This document shows, in pieces, positions 1-10,402 of a DNA stretch of 64,000 nucleotides. Origin of the DNA: Chloranthus sessilifolius (Eukaryota; Streptophyta; Magnoliopsida; Chloranthales; Chloranthaceae). The stretch lies in NCBI GenBank assembly GCA_021018995.1, contig CM037598.1:50956185-51020184 (forward strand). Reading direction: 5' to 3'. Made by a program: the position numbers and the translations under genes. Position 1 is the stretch's first letter. The number at the start of each line of letters is the position of its first letter. The notes below the pieces were generated by a model. That model was not told the origin of the DNA, ran no database searches, and was given only the letters and a program-made list of their open reading frames with translations.

Positions 1-388
1 TTGCTTTGTCCTTTAGTGAGAAAGGAAAAAGCCTCAGCTTGGTGGCCTTAGGTCCCAAGCCAGCAATATTGAAAGTAGTGCAAAGTGCCAAAAATTGGTC
101 GATATGCTTGTAGGGATCCTCCTTACTAAGCCCATGAAACGAAGGCAGCATATTAATGGTGGAGAGTTTAATTTCATAATTTCCCTCAATAGAGGAAAAT
201 TGAATGCAGAAGGGAGAGGTGTACTCCCCAGGTGCATTGTACTCCTTTAATGTTTTCTGCCTCTCAGCCATGATAGCTGATTTAGTTTCAATAGCAAGGC
301 CTTGTGTGGTGTGTCTAGGTCTAAGGATCCTTTCAACCTCTAGATTTGGAGGTTCCAACTCAGGGTTTAAGGACCTTCTACTAAGCAT
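1..388 (-). CDS. Element D gag, N-terminal part (runs off the window)
   Basis: The ATG is at 388-386 and the frame stays open for 129 codons to the window edge, so this is the cleanest gag start here. It reads MLSRRSLNPEL, then the Athila-type gag landmarks MLPSFHGLSKEDPYKHID, FNIAGLGPKATKLRLFPFSL. Gag forms the virus-like particle in the cytoplasm and packages element RNA. The protein resembles the gags at 44.3 and 31.0 kb. Its own leader, PBS and LTR lie 47 kb away at 47411-50320, because element C inserted exactly at the start codon: the target duplication TATAC covers 388-392 and includes the A/T of the ATG. Partial, probably dead in place for lack of an adjacent promoter. Confidence 0.85.
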   Translation of the reverse strand, partial: MLSRRSLNPELEPPNLEVERILRPRHTTQGLAIETKSAIMAERQKTLKEYNAPGEYTSPFCIQFSSIEGNYEIKLSTINMLPSFHGLSKEDPYKHIDQFLALCTTFNIAGLGPKATKLRLFPFSLKDKA

Positions 389-392
389 ATAC

Positions 393-1153
393 TGTTAGGG
401 TATTTTAAGTGCTTGTTGCTAACTTTATTAAGAACAATGATAAGAATGGGTAAATGAAAATGAATCAAAGGTGGATTAAAAACTACAGAGAAGCAAGCCT
501 AAAAATACACAGACCTGCAATATACAGGGTCTGTTGTAGCAAGTTTTAATAAGAGTTTGTCCCACAGGGAAAATTGATCTAAGGCTCCAAGGGAGCTATC
601 TTTAGTAGGCCCTCTAGATCTGGCTACAGATCTGGCAATCCTAAATGGAAGGGGATTTCAGGTCTCTATTGTCTAAATCCTAAGATAACGTAATGCCTAA
701 ACTACAGAAATGGTTGAGAAGAATGATGGAGTGTGAGAAAAAAAATACAAAAGGGTGAGAAGTAAGCTATTAGGTACAGATTTGATGGGTCTTATAACTT
801 AGACTCAATTCTGCTGCTATAGAAATCTTGTCCAATGGCTACATTATCACCAAAGAGGAGAAAGGATCCAACTCACCCCTGTGCCATGATCCAATCCCTT
901 ATGGTTATAACCTATCCACTTAAATGGTCACAGACTATCCAATAGGGGAACCACAGTCCAGAGATGGGTCAGAACAAGTTTATCATTGTAGGCACTACCT
1001 CTTTCAGGCTACCAGCTCAAGAATCCATAGGAACCTCAACCTCTAAAGTTCTGTGTGTGGGGCTAGGCCGGCAATGTGCACTAGCCTGGACACATAACCA
1101 GCAAGAGTTTGAGTATTAGCTTTTAAGCCTAGCTATTCACTGCTTTAGAAAGA
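393..1153 (-). repeat. Element C 3' LTR, segment 1
   Basis: Starts TGTTAGGGTATTTTAAGTGC, matching the end of the C 5' LTR at 45028. It stops at 1153, where a family I LTR begins, and the same LTR resumes at 2955. Reading across the gap reproduces the uninterrupted copy around 45770-45785. Confidence 0.92.
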
Positions 1154-2949
1154 TGTTGACAAGTGAAAAATACCATTTTTCACCCCTGAACTTGAGTCTT
1201 GATAGACCTTTGAGAGAACTAAATAAGTGTTTTAAGTGCTTATGTTGCAGCTAACAATAAAGATAGGCTTAACCATAAAAGCAGCTTAAAAGTGCCAATA
1301 AGATGACAATCCATGTCAATCCAAAGGAAGAAAGTGAAGAAACAACCTCATCAGCTGTTGAAAGGTCTGAATAGAAGAAGCAAAGACCTGGAAGAGAAGT
1401 ATGGAACAATTCAAACAGAAAAATGCACTACAGAGTCCTTTTCGCAAAGAACCTGTACTTTTCTCAAAGAACCTAAAACTTTGCGAAAAGGAACAAAACT
1501 CCAGGCGTAGCATTTGAAGAGCATCTGAACTGTTCGAAGAGAGGATTGAACTTTGCGAAAAGAAGAAAACACAATTCGAACAGAACCAGAACATTGCGAA
1601 AAGAGCTTCAGCAGTCACAACACTTTGCGAAAAGGCCCTAAAATGCGAAGAGGCATTACGGAGATTCCGTAACTTTAACAAGGGCAATTCGGTAATCTAT
1701 TGCATGCATCCCAATGCATTTTAAAACCTAGGACATTCGAGGAGGTTCTAAGCATGAAGCGAAGGAATATTCCACCCACGTGAGCACCTAGAGAGGAATA
1801 AAGTGGCGGGAACTTCTAGAAACTCTAACAAACTTTCAAAATGCATGTAATTGATGCCTTTTTCACGATTTGAACCGGATCGAGAATTCGATTGGCGAGC
1901 AGTCTGGATCCCGTGTCGACTACCATTGGTCAATCTGGATCTGAGAAACTCGATTGGTTGATACACATATGAGTGGACACAGGAAAGCTATAAATAAGCA
2001 TTTGCCCAATTGGGGCATCCAGTTTTGAGTTTCATTTCTAATCCCCATTTCTTATGCAATCCTTGTAATAGCCTACTTTGTACTTGCATTTGAGAGCTGT
2101 GAGATACTACTGTAATTCAAAAGAGAGTTTGCATCCAAGCGCATATCCAGAGTTTTGTTAAGCCGTAAATTATGGATGATTTTTAAAAGGTTGTTGTAAA
2201 CTATGCATTCTCCATTGGACTCATGTCAAGGGTTCCCTCTGATCTCCTCAGTACATTAGACTCCTTTAGATTCATTGTTTTGCATGCAATTTCCCTTGAT
2301 TCATTAATCCTGTGAGAATTAGTGTTTGTAACCTAGTCTCTTATAGCATTTGTAGTGATGTTTCTTGTTCTGAATTGAGGATTTGGATTAAAGACTATTG
2401 GATGGTATGTGGCCATTAAAGTGGACAGACCATAGCCATAAGTGTAAGCCTAATCCTTGAATTAGATTTATCTCTCTTACATCTGTGCTTGTAGCCAGAT
2501 GAAGATTGGATCACCTCTTGAGTCTGCTATTCTCATTAGATTTTAAAGACCAAATCAGATTTAGATATTACTTCTCCATCTTTGTTTCAATCATTCCCCC
2601 AACTCGGATCTGGATCATTTAGTTTAAATTTTTCTTTGTTTTTTGTTAGTTAAACGTGACAAATTCAAACCTCTCATCTTATCAGTTTTCTAGATAGGAT
2701 AAGAAGCCAGATCTGGTAGCTCAGTTCTGGAGGTTTATCTTACATTTTAGACAAATTCTCTGTGGACGATCTTTCACTCACTTACTTTTAAAACTTGCTA
2801 CAATTGGCCCTGATCTTGCAGGCTAATTCTCTTCTAACTGTGCTGATATTTCTTTATTTTTTTTATATAGTCTAGAGCCACTGTAATTTAGCAGCTATAA
2901 ATCTGTTTTCAAAACACACATAAATCAAGCACACTAAGAAGCAACAACA
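1154..2949 (+). mobile_element. Family I solo LTR
   Basis: A 1796-bp LTR beginning TGTTGACAAGTG and ending AAGCAACAACA, clearly the same family as the LTRs of elements B and E. No internal region remains, so it is a solo LTR produced by LTR-LTR recombination. It has a TATA-type box TATAAATAA at 1989-1997 and the family I motif array near 1443-1646. It lies in plus orientation, opposite to its host LTR. Confidence 0.93.
1443..1646 (+). promoter_or_regulatory. Family I CpG-motif array in solo LTR U3
   Basis: Repeats of TTCGCAAAG, TTCGAAGAG and TTGCGAAAAG. CpGs, or their decayed CT/TG equivalents, sit at 1443, 1463, 1484, 1515, 1535, 1556, 1577, 1597, 1628 and 1646. Steps are 20, 21, 31, 20, 21, 21, 20, 31 and 18 bp, nearly all whole helical turns. 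It lies 340-550 bp upstream of the TATA box. A binding role is inferred. Confidence 0.75.
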
Positions 2950-2954
2950 AAAGA

Positions 2955-3729
2955 CAGCAGTGATCCAGTCACAAGCTTATAATCTCTATAGCCAGATCAG
3001 ATCTGTCATCTGATGGTGGGTCTATACAAATACAGGGGGTCTGTCTCTGCACAATCTCTCACAAGGCTACAAGCACAAGTGCAGAGAAGAAGAATCTATC
3101 TTAGATCTGTAGATTGGCCTCACCCTAGGGTTATAACCTATCCACTTGAATGGTCACAGACTATCCACAGAGGCTATCCTCCTCACAGAGGTCTGAGACA
3201 GAACAAGAAGATTACTGCCACCACCATGTTCACAAGGCTACCAGCTCAAGCTCCCATGGGGATTCAGATTTAGTGGATCCTGTGGTGGGGCATAGGGCTG
3301 CAATGTGCCTAGCCTGGACACACAGGTCACTTGGATTTAAATAAATCCTTAACAACAATCCTCCATTACTTATAATGCAACATAGTAATGGAGGATCTCA
3401 AGGAAGCAGCCTTGTACAGAACAACCCTCAAAACACCAATCCCATATAAGTATAACATCCGATTATAAAACACTATTAAAATTATTCCAAATAAATATAC
3501 AAAGGCATAGCCAGCAAGTGCTGGACTATGGAGAGAAGAAAAAGGGAAAAAGAAGCTACCTAAACCCTAACCTTAGCCTACTACAATTCTATAGTTGATT
3601 CAAGAAGAAGGAGTACAGATGTCCCTTAAACCTAAACTAGGCTTAGGCTTATATAACAGTCAGCTGTGGGAGCATTAGGGTTAGGAAAACCCTAATTTTA
3701 TTAATGCAATCGTGGCCCATTTTTGTTCC
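2955..3729 (-). repeat. Element C 3' LTR, segment 2
   Basis: Continues the family II LTR, matching about 45777-46550. It carries the LTR core promoter: TTATATAA at 3649-3656, the minus-strand TATA box. It ends at 3729, where element B starts; the last five bases GTTCC (3725-3729) are the duplicated target. Confidence 0.92.
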
Positions 3730-5590
3730 TGTTGGTTAATCTAAGTGTGCATGATTTATTTGTGTTTTGAAAACAGATTTGCAACTGCTAAGTTATACTG
3801 AATCTGGAACATTAAAAAGAGTAAAGAAATATCAACACAGAGAGAAGTGAATTAGCCTGCAAGATCAGGACCAATTGTAGCAAGTTTTTAATGTAAGTGA
3901 GTAAAAGATCGTCCACAGAGAATTTGTTTAAAATGCAAGATAAACCTCCAGATCTGAGCTACCAGATCTGGCCTCTGATCCTATCTACAAAGCACATAAG
4001 ATGGGAGGTTGAATTTGTCACATTAACTAAATGATAAAAGTAAAATTAAAACTAAGTGATCCAGATCTGAGTTGGGGGAATTTTGATGTAAACTTACAAA
4101 AAATGAAGAAATAATATCTAACTTTGATTTGGTCCTTGAAACAAAATGAGAATGACTGCAGATCAAATGAGAGATGATCCAATCTTCATCTGGCTACAAG
4201 CACAGATGTAAGAGAAATAAATCTAACTCAAGGATTAGATTTAGGCTTATGGCTATGGTCTGTCCACTTCAATGGCCACAGACCATCCAATAGTCTTTAA
4301 TTTAAACGCTTAATTCAGAACAAGAAATATCACTACAAATGCTGTGTGAGATTAGGTTACAAACACTAATTCCCATAGGGTTAATGAATCAAGGGAAATT
4401 GCATAAAAAATAGTAAATCTAAAGGAGTCTAGTGCAATAAGGAGATCAGAGGGAACCCTTAACACGAATCCAATTGAGAATGTACGGTTTATAGCAACCT
4501 TTTCAAATTCACCATTACAATTACAGAGCACAGCTTAAACAACTCTCCAATTTGTAGTCTTGAATATAATTCTCTTTTGAATTACAGAGGTATCTCACAG
4601 CTCCCAATTGTAAGTAAAAGTTAGGCTATTACAGGGGTTTCAGACAAACTAGCTGATTTGGAAATGGGGGAATAGGAATGAAACTCAAAATCTGGATGCC
4701 CAAATTGGGCAAATGGTTCATCTATTTATAGTTTTCCCCAGGTCTAGCTCAGATGCGTATCGACCAATCAGAAGTGCTCAGATCTGTATCAACCAATGGT
4801 AATCGAGCACAAGGATCCAGATCTGTTCTAGCCAATCAGAATTGCTTGATCAGGTTCAGCCAATCAGGCGACATAAGCATCAATTCTGTTATGCAATTTG
4901 AAAATCTGTTAGAGCTGCTAGAAGTTCCCGCCAAGTGATTTCATCTTCGGGTGCTCACATGGGGTGGAATATGCCTTCGCTTCGTGCTTAGAATCTTCTG
5001 GAATGTCCCTAGGTTTTTAAATGCATTGGGATGTGTGAAAAAGATTACTGAATTATCCTTGCAAAAGCTAGGAATCTCCAGAATACCATTTCACATGGTT
5101 TAGGGAACTTTTCGCAAGGTACTGTGACTCCTGAAGCTCTTTTCGCAAAGTTTAGGTTCTATTCGCAAGGCATTCTCTTCTTTTCGAATAGGTCAATCAT
5201 CCTTTCGAAGAGTTCAGGTGCTCTTCAAAAACTAAGCCTGGAGCTTTTAGTTCTTTTCGCAGAGTTCATGTTCTTTTCGAAATGTTCAGATTCTTTTCGA
5301 AAAGCACTCTGTAGTGCATTTTTCTGTTCGAATTGCTCCACATTTCTTTTCTGGGTTCAGACCAGGTCTTTGCCTCTTCAGTTCATGCATTTTGACAGCT
5401 AGTGAGGTTGTCCCTTCTCTTTCTTCCTTTGGATAGACATGGATTATCATCTTTTTGGCACTTTTAGGCTGCTTTCATGGTTAAGCCTGTCTTTATTATT
5501 AGCTGTAACACAAGCACTTATTTAGTTCTCTCAAGGGTCTATCAAGGCCTAGGTTAAAGGGTGGAGAATGGTATTTTCTAGTTCTCAACA
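3730..5590 (-). repeat. Element B 3' LTR
   Basis: 1861 bp; on the minus strand it begins TGTTGAGAACTAG and ends CCAACA. TATA box (TATAAATAG on the minus strand) at 4722-4730. The motif array is at 5113-5329. Confidence 0.95.
5113..5329 (-). promoter_or_regulatory. Family I CpG-motif array, B 3' LTR
   Basis: TTTTCGCAAAG, CTTTCGAAGAG and TTTTCGAAAAG types. CpG cytosines at 5113, 5144, 5164, 5185, 5206, (5226 decayed), 5259, 5279, 5299 and 5329; steps 31, 20, 21, 21, 20, 33, 20, 20, 30. The helical spacing matches that of the E LTR although the two LTRs differ in sequence. Confidence 0.75.
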
Positions 5591-5603
5591 CACCCCGAAA
5601 CCT
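5591..5603 (-). other. Element B polypurine tract
   Basis: Minus strand AGGTTTCGGGGTG, directly abutting the 3' LTR; primes plus-strand cDNA synthesis. One base differs from the E tract AGGTTTGGGGGTG. Confidence 0.85.
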
Positions 5604-7145
5604 AAGCTTTGCTAGTCCCTTAGCAAAGTCAAAATTAAAAACAGAATAAAAAGCCACTTTCGTAGGGAACACAGTTGCATTTAGCATATACAACAAGCCT
5701 TTTAAACCCCTAGGTGATCCCTAGTGGAGGAGTGAAGTCTCCTGAGGGTTTTCCATGAAGGTACCCACAAACTTCTCCAATAAAACAGTTAAGATCAATG
5801 CAGTTCTGTTAAAGCAAACTTTCATCCAATCAGATTATTCACACCTGCATCAGTCAGGCTGTAAGATGATTTTCAAGAAAACATCAGTTCAAAACTAAAA
5901 TTCTGCTGTAATTCCTTTTACCATTCACTCAATTTGTGTCAAAAAGTTATTTACAAGAAAAATTAATGAACAACTTGCCTTCTATTTGAGAATCCAGCTT
6001 TGATGTTACCCCAAATAAGTCGATTTCAAACCCAACTCTTACCAGGTTTTCACTCAACATGTAAGTAAGAGGGTTGTACTATTTCACACTGAGCGCATGT
6101 TCTGACCCAAATAGGACTGTAAGCATGAGCATAGGCATTGCCTTTTAGTTTTGAATTCACTGCTCTTTTCACCATAGATTACACAAATCCTTATCTCCAT
6201 GAAACAGCTCAATCCATCATTGATCAGTAAGGACTTTAACTTGGATTGTAATGTGGCTTATGGGTGAAATTTATCACGAATAAAGGGGTGGAATGGAGTT
6301 CAAAATTGAGAAGTCAGTCAAGGCAAGGAGGTGGTATGGACACCTTCTTTATTTCAGCACAATTTCATCTTCTTCTTTGAATTTTCAGTGCCAAAGTGGC
6401 CATCATTTTCTCTTTCTTTTTCAAACTTCCAATGAAATGACTTCTCCTCTTTTTTTTTTTTTTTCAAAGCAACATTGACTGGAATGCCATATTTCTTTTG
6501 CTGATACATCATTGCCTTCAATTATTTTTCTTTTTACCAAACTGATACCCAACTCTCCTTTCTTCAGCTTCCTTTCCTTTACCTTCTGAATTCTCAAAGT
6601 GAGGGTTAGGCTAAATGAGGTTGATGAGGTTTCAAAGAAATCTTGGATTTATAAAGCTCAAATGGTGTGTATCAAGGGCAGTTTTTAAAAGGTGGGGACT
6701 TTTGAAGTTCAAACTGTTCAAAAGGAAGCCTTACATCATGTCTTTAATATCATGATTGCTATCAAATTATTTCAATTTGGATATGTGTAACTTCTAATGA
6801 AAGTAAGCAGGTTCAATCAGTCCCTAGAGCATAAAAAATTGCCAATTCATACCTCTAAAGAATACATTTCAGGCCCAAATCTCACTGGGTGTGGTTTTCT
6901 ATCAAATTCCTGAGGTATATCATCACTGTTTTCTCTCTTTTTAGGTTTACTAAAACATCAATTTTCTTTTGTAAATTTTCTGACATTCACTTCATGAAAG
7001 TATTAGAATTACACTAGAAATTAATTTCAAAAAGTTTTTAACTTCCTCATTTTTCAAAACAACAGGTGTGAAATTACTTAATTTTCAAAAATTCCACTGA
7101 TCATAAGCTGCATTGATGTTAACTCAATTATTGACATTTCTGCCA
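5604..7145 (-). other. Element B 3' non-coding region
   Basis: About 1.5 kb between two PPT-like sequences with no convincing gene; the small ORFs here are not conserved in E (39.7-41.3 kb) or C (18.8-20.4 kb). It holds T-rich runs near 6450 and a strongly conserved block at 5650-5780 with two hairpins. Confidence 0.7.
5650..5780 (-). other. Conserved 3' block with two stem-loops (B)
   Basis: Nearly the same sequence occurs at the same place in C (18870-18995) and E (41145-41275), although the flanks have diverged. Two adjacent hairpins: CTAGG/CCTAG with loop TGATC at 5710-5724, and AGGAG/CTCCT with loop TGAAGT at 5728-5743. Candidate RNA signal in the element transcript; role unknown. Confidence 0.65.
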
Positions 7146-7158
7146 CACCCCCAAACCT
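7146..7158 (-). other. Second, internal PPT-like tract (B)
   Basis: Minus strand AGGTTTGGGGGTG followed by TGTGGCAG, lying just downstream of ORF2 and about 1.55 kb before the LTR-adjacent tract. It is identical to the E terminal PPT. Confidence 0.7.
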
Positions 7159-7315
7159 AAGGTGAGCAGGGTCCTCACTGGTCCAAAGCAAAGAAAAGAA
7201 ACAATCAAGCAGGAATCATAATGACAAGAAGAAAGAACAGAAATGCACAGTAATTACACAAGAAAAATCAGAATTTTATATTACAAACTCATAACACAGA
7301 TAAGTACAATGTGAT

Positions 7316-9714
7316 CTAATAACTGGGGTCAAAATCTGTATCATAAGGTTGTTCAATGGGATCAGAACTGGAGTCACTGTCAGAGTCAGAACTAGAATCA
7401 GTATTGGAGTCTGAACTCAATTTAGCCTTCTCCTAGATTGTGTTTTGCAGCTCAGTGTATTCCTCTGATTTGATCTTTTTGGTGAGGCCAATGTACTTTC
7501 CAAGTCTAGTAGTCCTCAGTTTTTCCTGGTCAAGCTGTGCTTGCAACATGGTCACCTTGTTCTACTCTCTCCTAACCATCTGAAAAGTTTGACCCAGCAG
7601 GTCCTTCATTTGCTCTCTCTCAAATTTCATGAATAACTCTAATTTATGAATCTGGTTTTCATAAGGGGTTCTAATGTAAGCTTGCAAATCAGCTAACCCC
7701 TTGAGGACATCTCGACAGATATATGGATTTTCTTCCATGGCCCTTTTGAGAGCGGCAAATCTGGGAATGGGAATGGAATGGTAGGGGACCAAAGGTATCC
7801 CAGCTGTGGGAGTGGGAGAAGAGGGGTCCAGAAGGATGACTTCAGGGTCGGTCTGATTGGCTTGATCACAGAAAGTGAGGAGAGGTGAAGGGGACTCAAC
7901 CAGAGGTACCTCAGGTTCAGTTTGGGTAGCATGGGCAGTAGTGGTGAGGGTGGGCAGATAAACCAATACTACCTCAGGTTCAGTTTGTGTAGCATGGTCA
8001 TCAACAGCAGGTACAGTGGTTAAGGTAGTTGTGTGGGATGTGGAGGCTAAGGTTTGGAGAAGGTCATTGGTCATAGACTGATTATCTGTGTTGATCTATA
8101 GTTGTGCTTGGATGGATTGGAGAAAGGTAAGTATTTGGCTAATTGATTCAGGTGTGGGTGAGGTATGCATAGCAGGGGCTGGTAAAACTGAAGTGGATGG
8201 TGGAGGTGCAATGGGTGAAATGGTCAGAAGGGAGAAGTAGCCAAGTGAGTGAAATGAGGAGGTCGTTCAACATTTTCAAAAATAGACCCCATCAATGATG
8301 AATAAGCCTCTGTAGTGAAAGGCTCGTGTTGGGGTATGGGATACTTGTGTGTGTAAGAGGCTTTGGAGAAGAAGAGTGCAAGGAGATTGTTCAATAAACT
8401 CTGTGGCGGTCTTGGGCATTGGTGGGAGAAATTGGTGGTGCGAGTATGGTCTGGAGTGGTTAGTGTAGAGGGGAATCAGAATTGGGATAATGGTGGGTAT
8501 GGGAGATGGGACTGCTGGAATAGGTGAAGAGGTTAAAATGCCAACTTCTTCAAGAATGGGTGCAGCTGAAGAGCTGGTCACCACAGGAAGGACAGCTTCT
8601 TCAAGAATGGGTGCAGCTAAAGAGCTGGTCACCTCAGGGTCTGGCAAAGCAGGTTCTAAGGGAGCTGCAGGGGCAGGTTCATGTATGGCAGGTCCACTAA
8701 CAGCTGCAGATGCAGGCTCAGTAGCAATTGCAGGTGCAGGCTCACCTTCCTCTCTCAGTCTTTTCAGCATTGCTTGGCTTGTAGTCCAAGCCTTTTTCCC
8801 AAAAGTATGAGGAGCTATGACTTCAAATGGCTCCTGGTCATCAATGTCAAACTTAGCTCTTAGTAGGGCTGTGATCAGTCTACCAAATGGGATTCCAAAT
8901 TTACGCTCCTTTACAACTTGGCACTAATATCAGCCATGGCTTCAAAAATTAACATAGGGGCATTGAAAAATTGCCCCTTAGAAAAATGAAAGAGAGCCTC
9001 TAAAATTGGTGTCCTCCTTTCTTGGCTGTGCCCGGTGACATAAAAACTTCCCCTCAAAATTGAATCCATCAATAAAAATTGAGGTGCTAGGTCTCTCCTC
9101 ATTATGGACTGTCCAGTTCCAACGATCCCTTGGGTTAAATGTGCAGCCATTTCTCTGAAAGAGGCTGCTTACGAGTCCAATGGACGGTGAAAAGGTATCC
9201 CCAAAGCATTCCCAATGTCTTCATATGTGACAGTTAGATCACAATCATCAATAAAGATAACAAGAGTAGGGACATCAGCATCTTTTTCTGTCACTTTTAC
9301 CAGGTTTTGGTACCATAATTTCACCATTCGCGGATAAATTTTCTCTGGCAGAGGGGTAAGGATATTGCTCAGTGAGGCATCCCTCATGTATCTTAAAGAT
9401 AGCTGACAGTCCGGTTTGTTGACGAAAAAAGTTTCATCCATGATAAGCTCAGGAATCAGCTTCTGAGCTTCAATGAATGGATTTGGCAGTACCAAATGCA
9501 TAGGCAGAGGAGGAAGCTCAAGCTCAGGACTAGCAGCTGCAGGGATGGGTTCCTCATGTCTAACTTTCTTCCCTTTCTCAATCCTATCAGCTCTATCCAT
9601 TGATAGTTTTCTTTTGGCTGAAGTTTTGGTTTTTCCTTTTGGGGTCGGTTTGCTAATTTTCTTAGCAGAAGATTTTGGGAACATGGCAGCCAGTGATTTT
9701 TCAGCTTTCCCCAT
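7316..9714 (-). pseudogene. Element B ORF2 (env-position ORF), broken
   Basis: About 800 codons. The ATG at 9714 gives MGKAEKSLAAMFPKSSAKK. Order of parts: basic NLS-like stretch (PKGKTKTSAKRKL and KGKKVR); a conserved domain with LPEKIYPRMVKLWYQNL and DDCDLTVTYEDIGNALGIP, reminiscent of the domain annotated as putative plant transposon protein; RRDLAPQFLLMDSILRGSFYVTGH; a Pro/Ala/Thr/Ser-rich middle with a 17-residue tandem repeat; three Q-T-[ED]-P-E-V motifs; a coiled-coil-like stretch (FEREQMKDLLGQTFQMVRRE); and an acidic tail SSSDSDSDSSSD ending DFDPSY at 7316. No signal peptide or membrane segment is visible, so it does not look like an envelope. Broken by stops near 9172, 8911 and 7562 and by frameshifts. 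It has its own upstream motif array (9993-10257). Function unknown; a DNA-binding or regulatory role is inferred. Confidence 0.75.
8545..8646 (-). repeat. 51-bp tandem duplication in ORF2
   Basis: Two copies, 8545-8595 and 8596-8646, encode repeated (S)SAAPILEE-type segments in the low-complexity middle of ORF2. Element E has a longer, degraded version of the same repeat at about 38030-38200. Confidence 0.8.
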
Positions 9715-9992
9715 TCTAAAGTTGTGTATAAAAATGCCCACAACAAATGCTGACACAAAATCAAACTTTGCAAATGATAAACAGAGGAAATGCGCAGAAA
9801 AATACCGAAATCTAAGGTTTTGGTTGAACGTGTTGCTTGCTCGCTGAAATCCACCAGACCAGAAGCTAAAATCCCTCTCTTCAAGCTCAAATGATCGAAC
9901 AAATGTGAAGAAAAGTGTGGCTGAATTCTAAAATAACGTAAAGAATGAAAGAAATGGGGTTTTTGTGAAATAGGACGTTCTCAGAAAGCTTT

Positions 9993-10257
9993 CGAATATG
10001 AAACCCTTACTTCGAAAGGGTTTAAATATGCTCAGAGTTATTTTCGCAAAGTCATTGTTAAGTTTTCAAAAAGTTCCAAAACAGTCCCTTTTTTCAACAG
10101 AGAATGGCATCAGTACCATTCGAAAAGCTAATAGCTTCATAAACAACTTTTCGAAAAGCAAATGGCTTCAGAAACAACTATTCGAAAAGCAAATCATTGC
10201 TTTCGAGCAGTTCGTTACAAATCCAGATCCTTTTCAAAAAGTAAATTGAACTTTGCG
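9993..10257 (-). promoter_or_regulatory. Family I CpG-motif array between integrase and ORF2 (B)
   Basis: The nonamer TTCGAAAAG/TTCGCAAAG, the same as in this element's LTR, recurs here. CpG cytosines include 9993 and 10013 (20 apart), then 10121, 10152, 10183 and 10204 (31, 31, 21). Near the right edge two TTGCGAA motifs are 22 apart. The region separates pol from ORF2 and is upstream of the ORF2 ATG (9714). Confidence 0.75.
10018..10029 (-). promoter_or_regulatory. Putative ORF2 core promoter (B)
   Basis: Minus strand ATATTTAAACCC, about 300 bp upstream of the ORF2 ATG. Equivalent sequences lie at the same place in E (36718-36730), C (24055-24067) and F (53153-53164). TATA-like; transcription from it is not shown. 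Confidence 0.5.
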
Positions 10258-10402
10258 AAAAGACAATTTTTACTTTGCGAATTAATTTTTCACATATTTA
10301 AACATTGTGAAAAGAGAACAAACATGAATAAAAACAGAGAAATAGAAGACTAAGCAAAAACTATAGAACAAAAACATATTGTACAGTTGTATACCCTCAG
10401 AT

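Larger units (their letters stand above)
1149..2954. repeat. Target duplication AAAGA around the solo LTR
   Basis: AAAGA at 1149-1153 and again at 2950-2954, directly abutting the TG and CA ends of the inserted LTR. The uninterrupted copy of the host LTR near 45775 carries a single AAAGA, followed by T instead of C. Confidence 0.92.

Noticed and set aside
6451-6472. Poly-T run as a retroposed poly(A) tail
   Set aside because: It lies inside a region that aligns with C and E and has no flanking duplication or retrogene body.
5499-6478. Small ORFs in the 3' non-coding regions of B, C and E
   Set aside because: Not conserved between the copies, no start context or domain; random open frames in non-coding element DNA.
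8490-8863. Plus-strand ORFs opposite ORF2 (also 20684-21082 and 51400-51789)
   Set aside because: Mirror frames of Pro/Ala/Ser-rich coding sequence; low-complexity shadows.
7316-9714. ORF2 as a viral-type envelope gene
   Set aside because: It is in the env position, but no signal peptide, transmembrane segment or Cys-rich ectodomain can be seen; basic and acidic nuclear-type features dominate.
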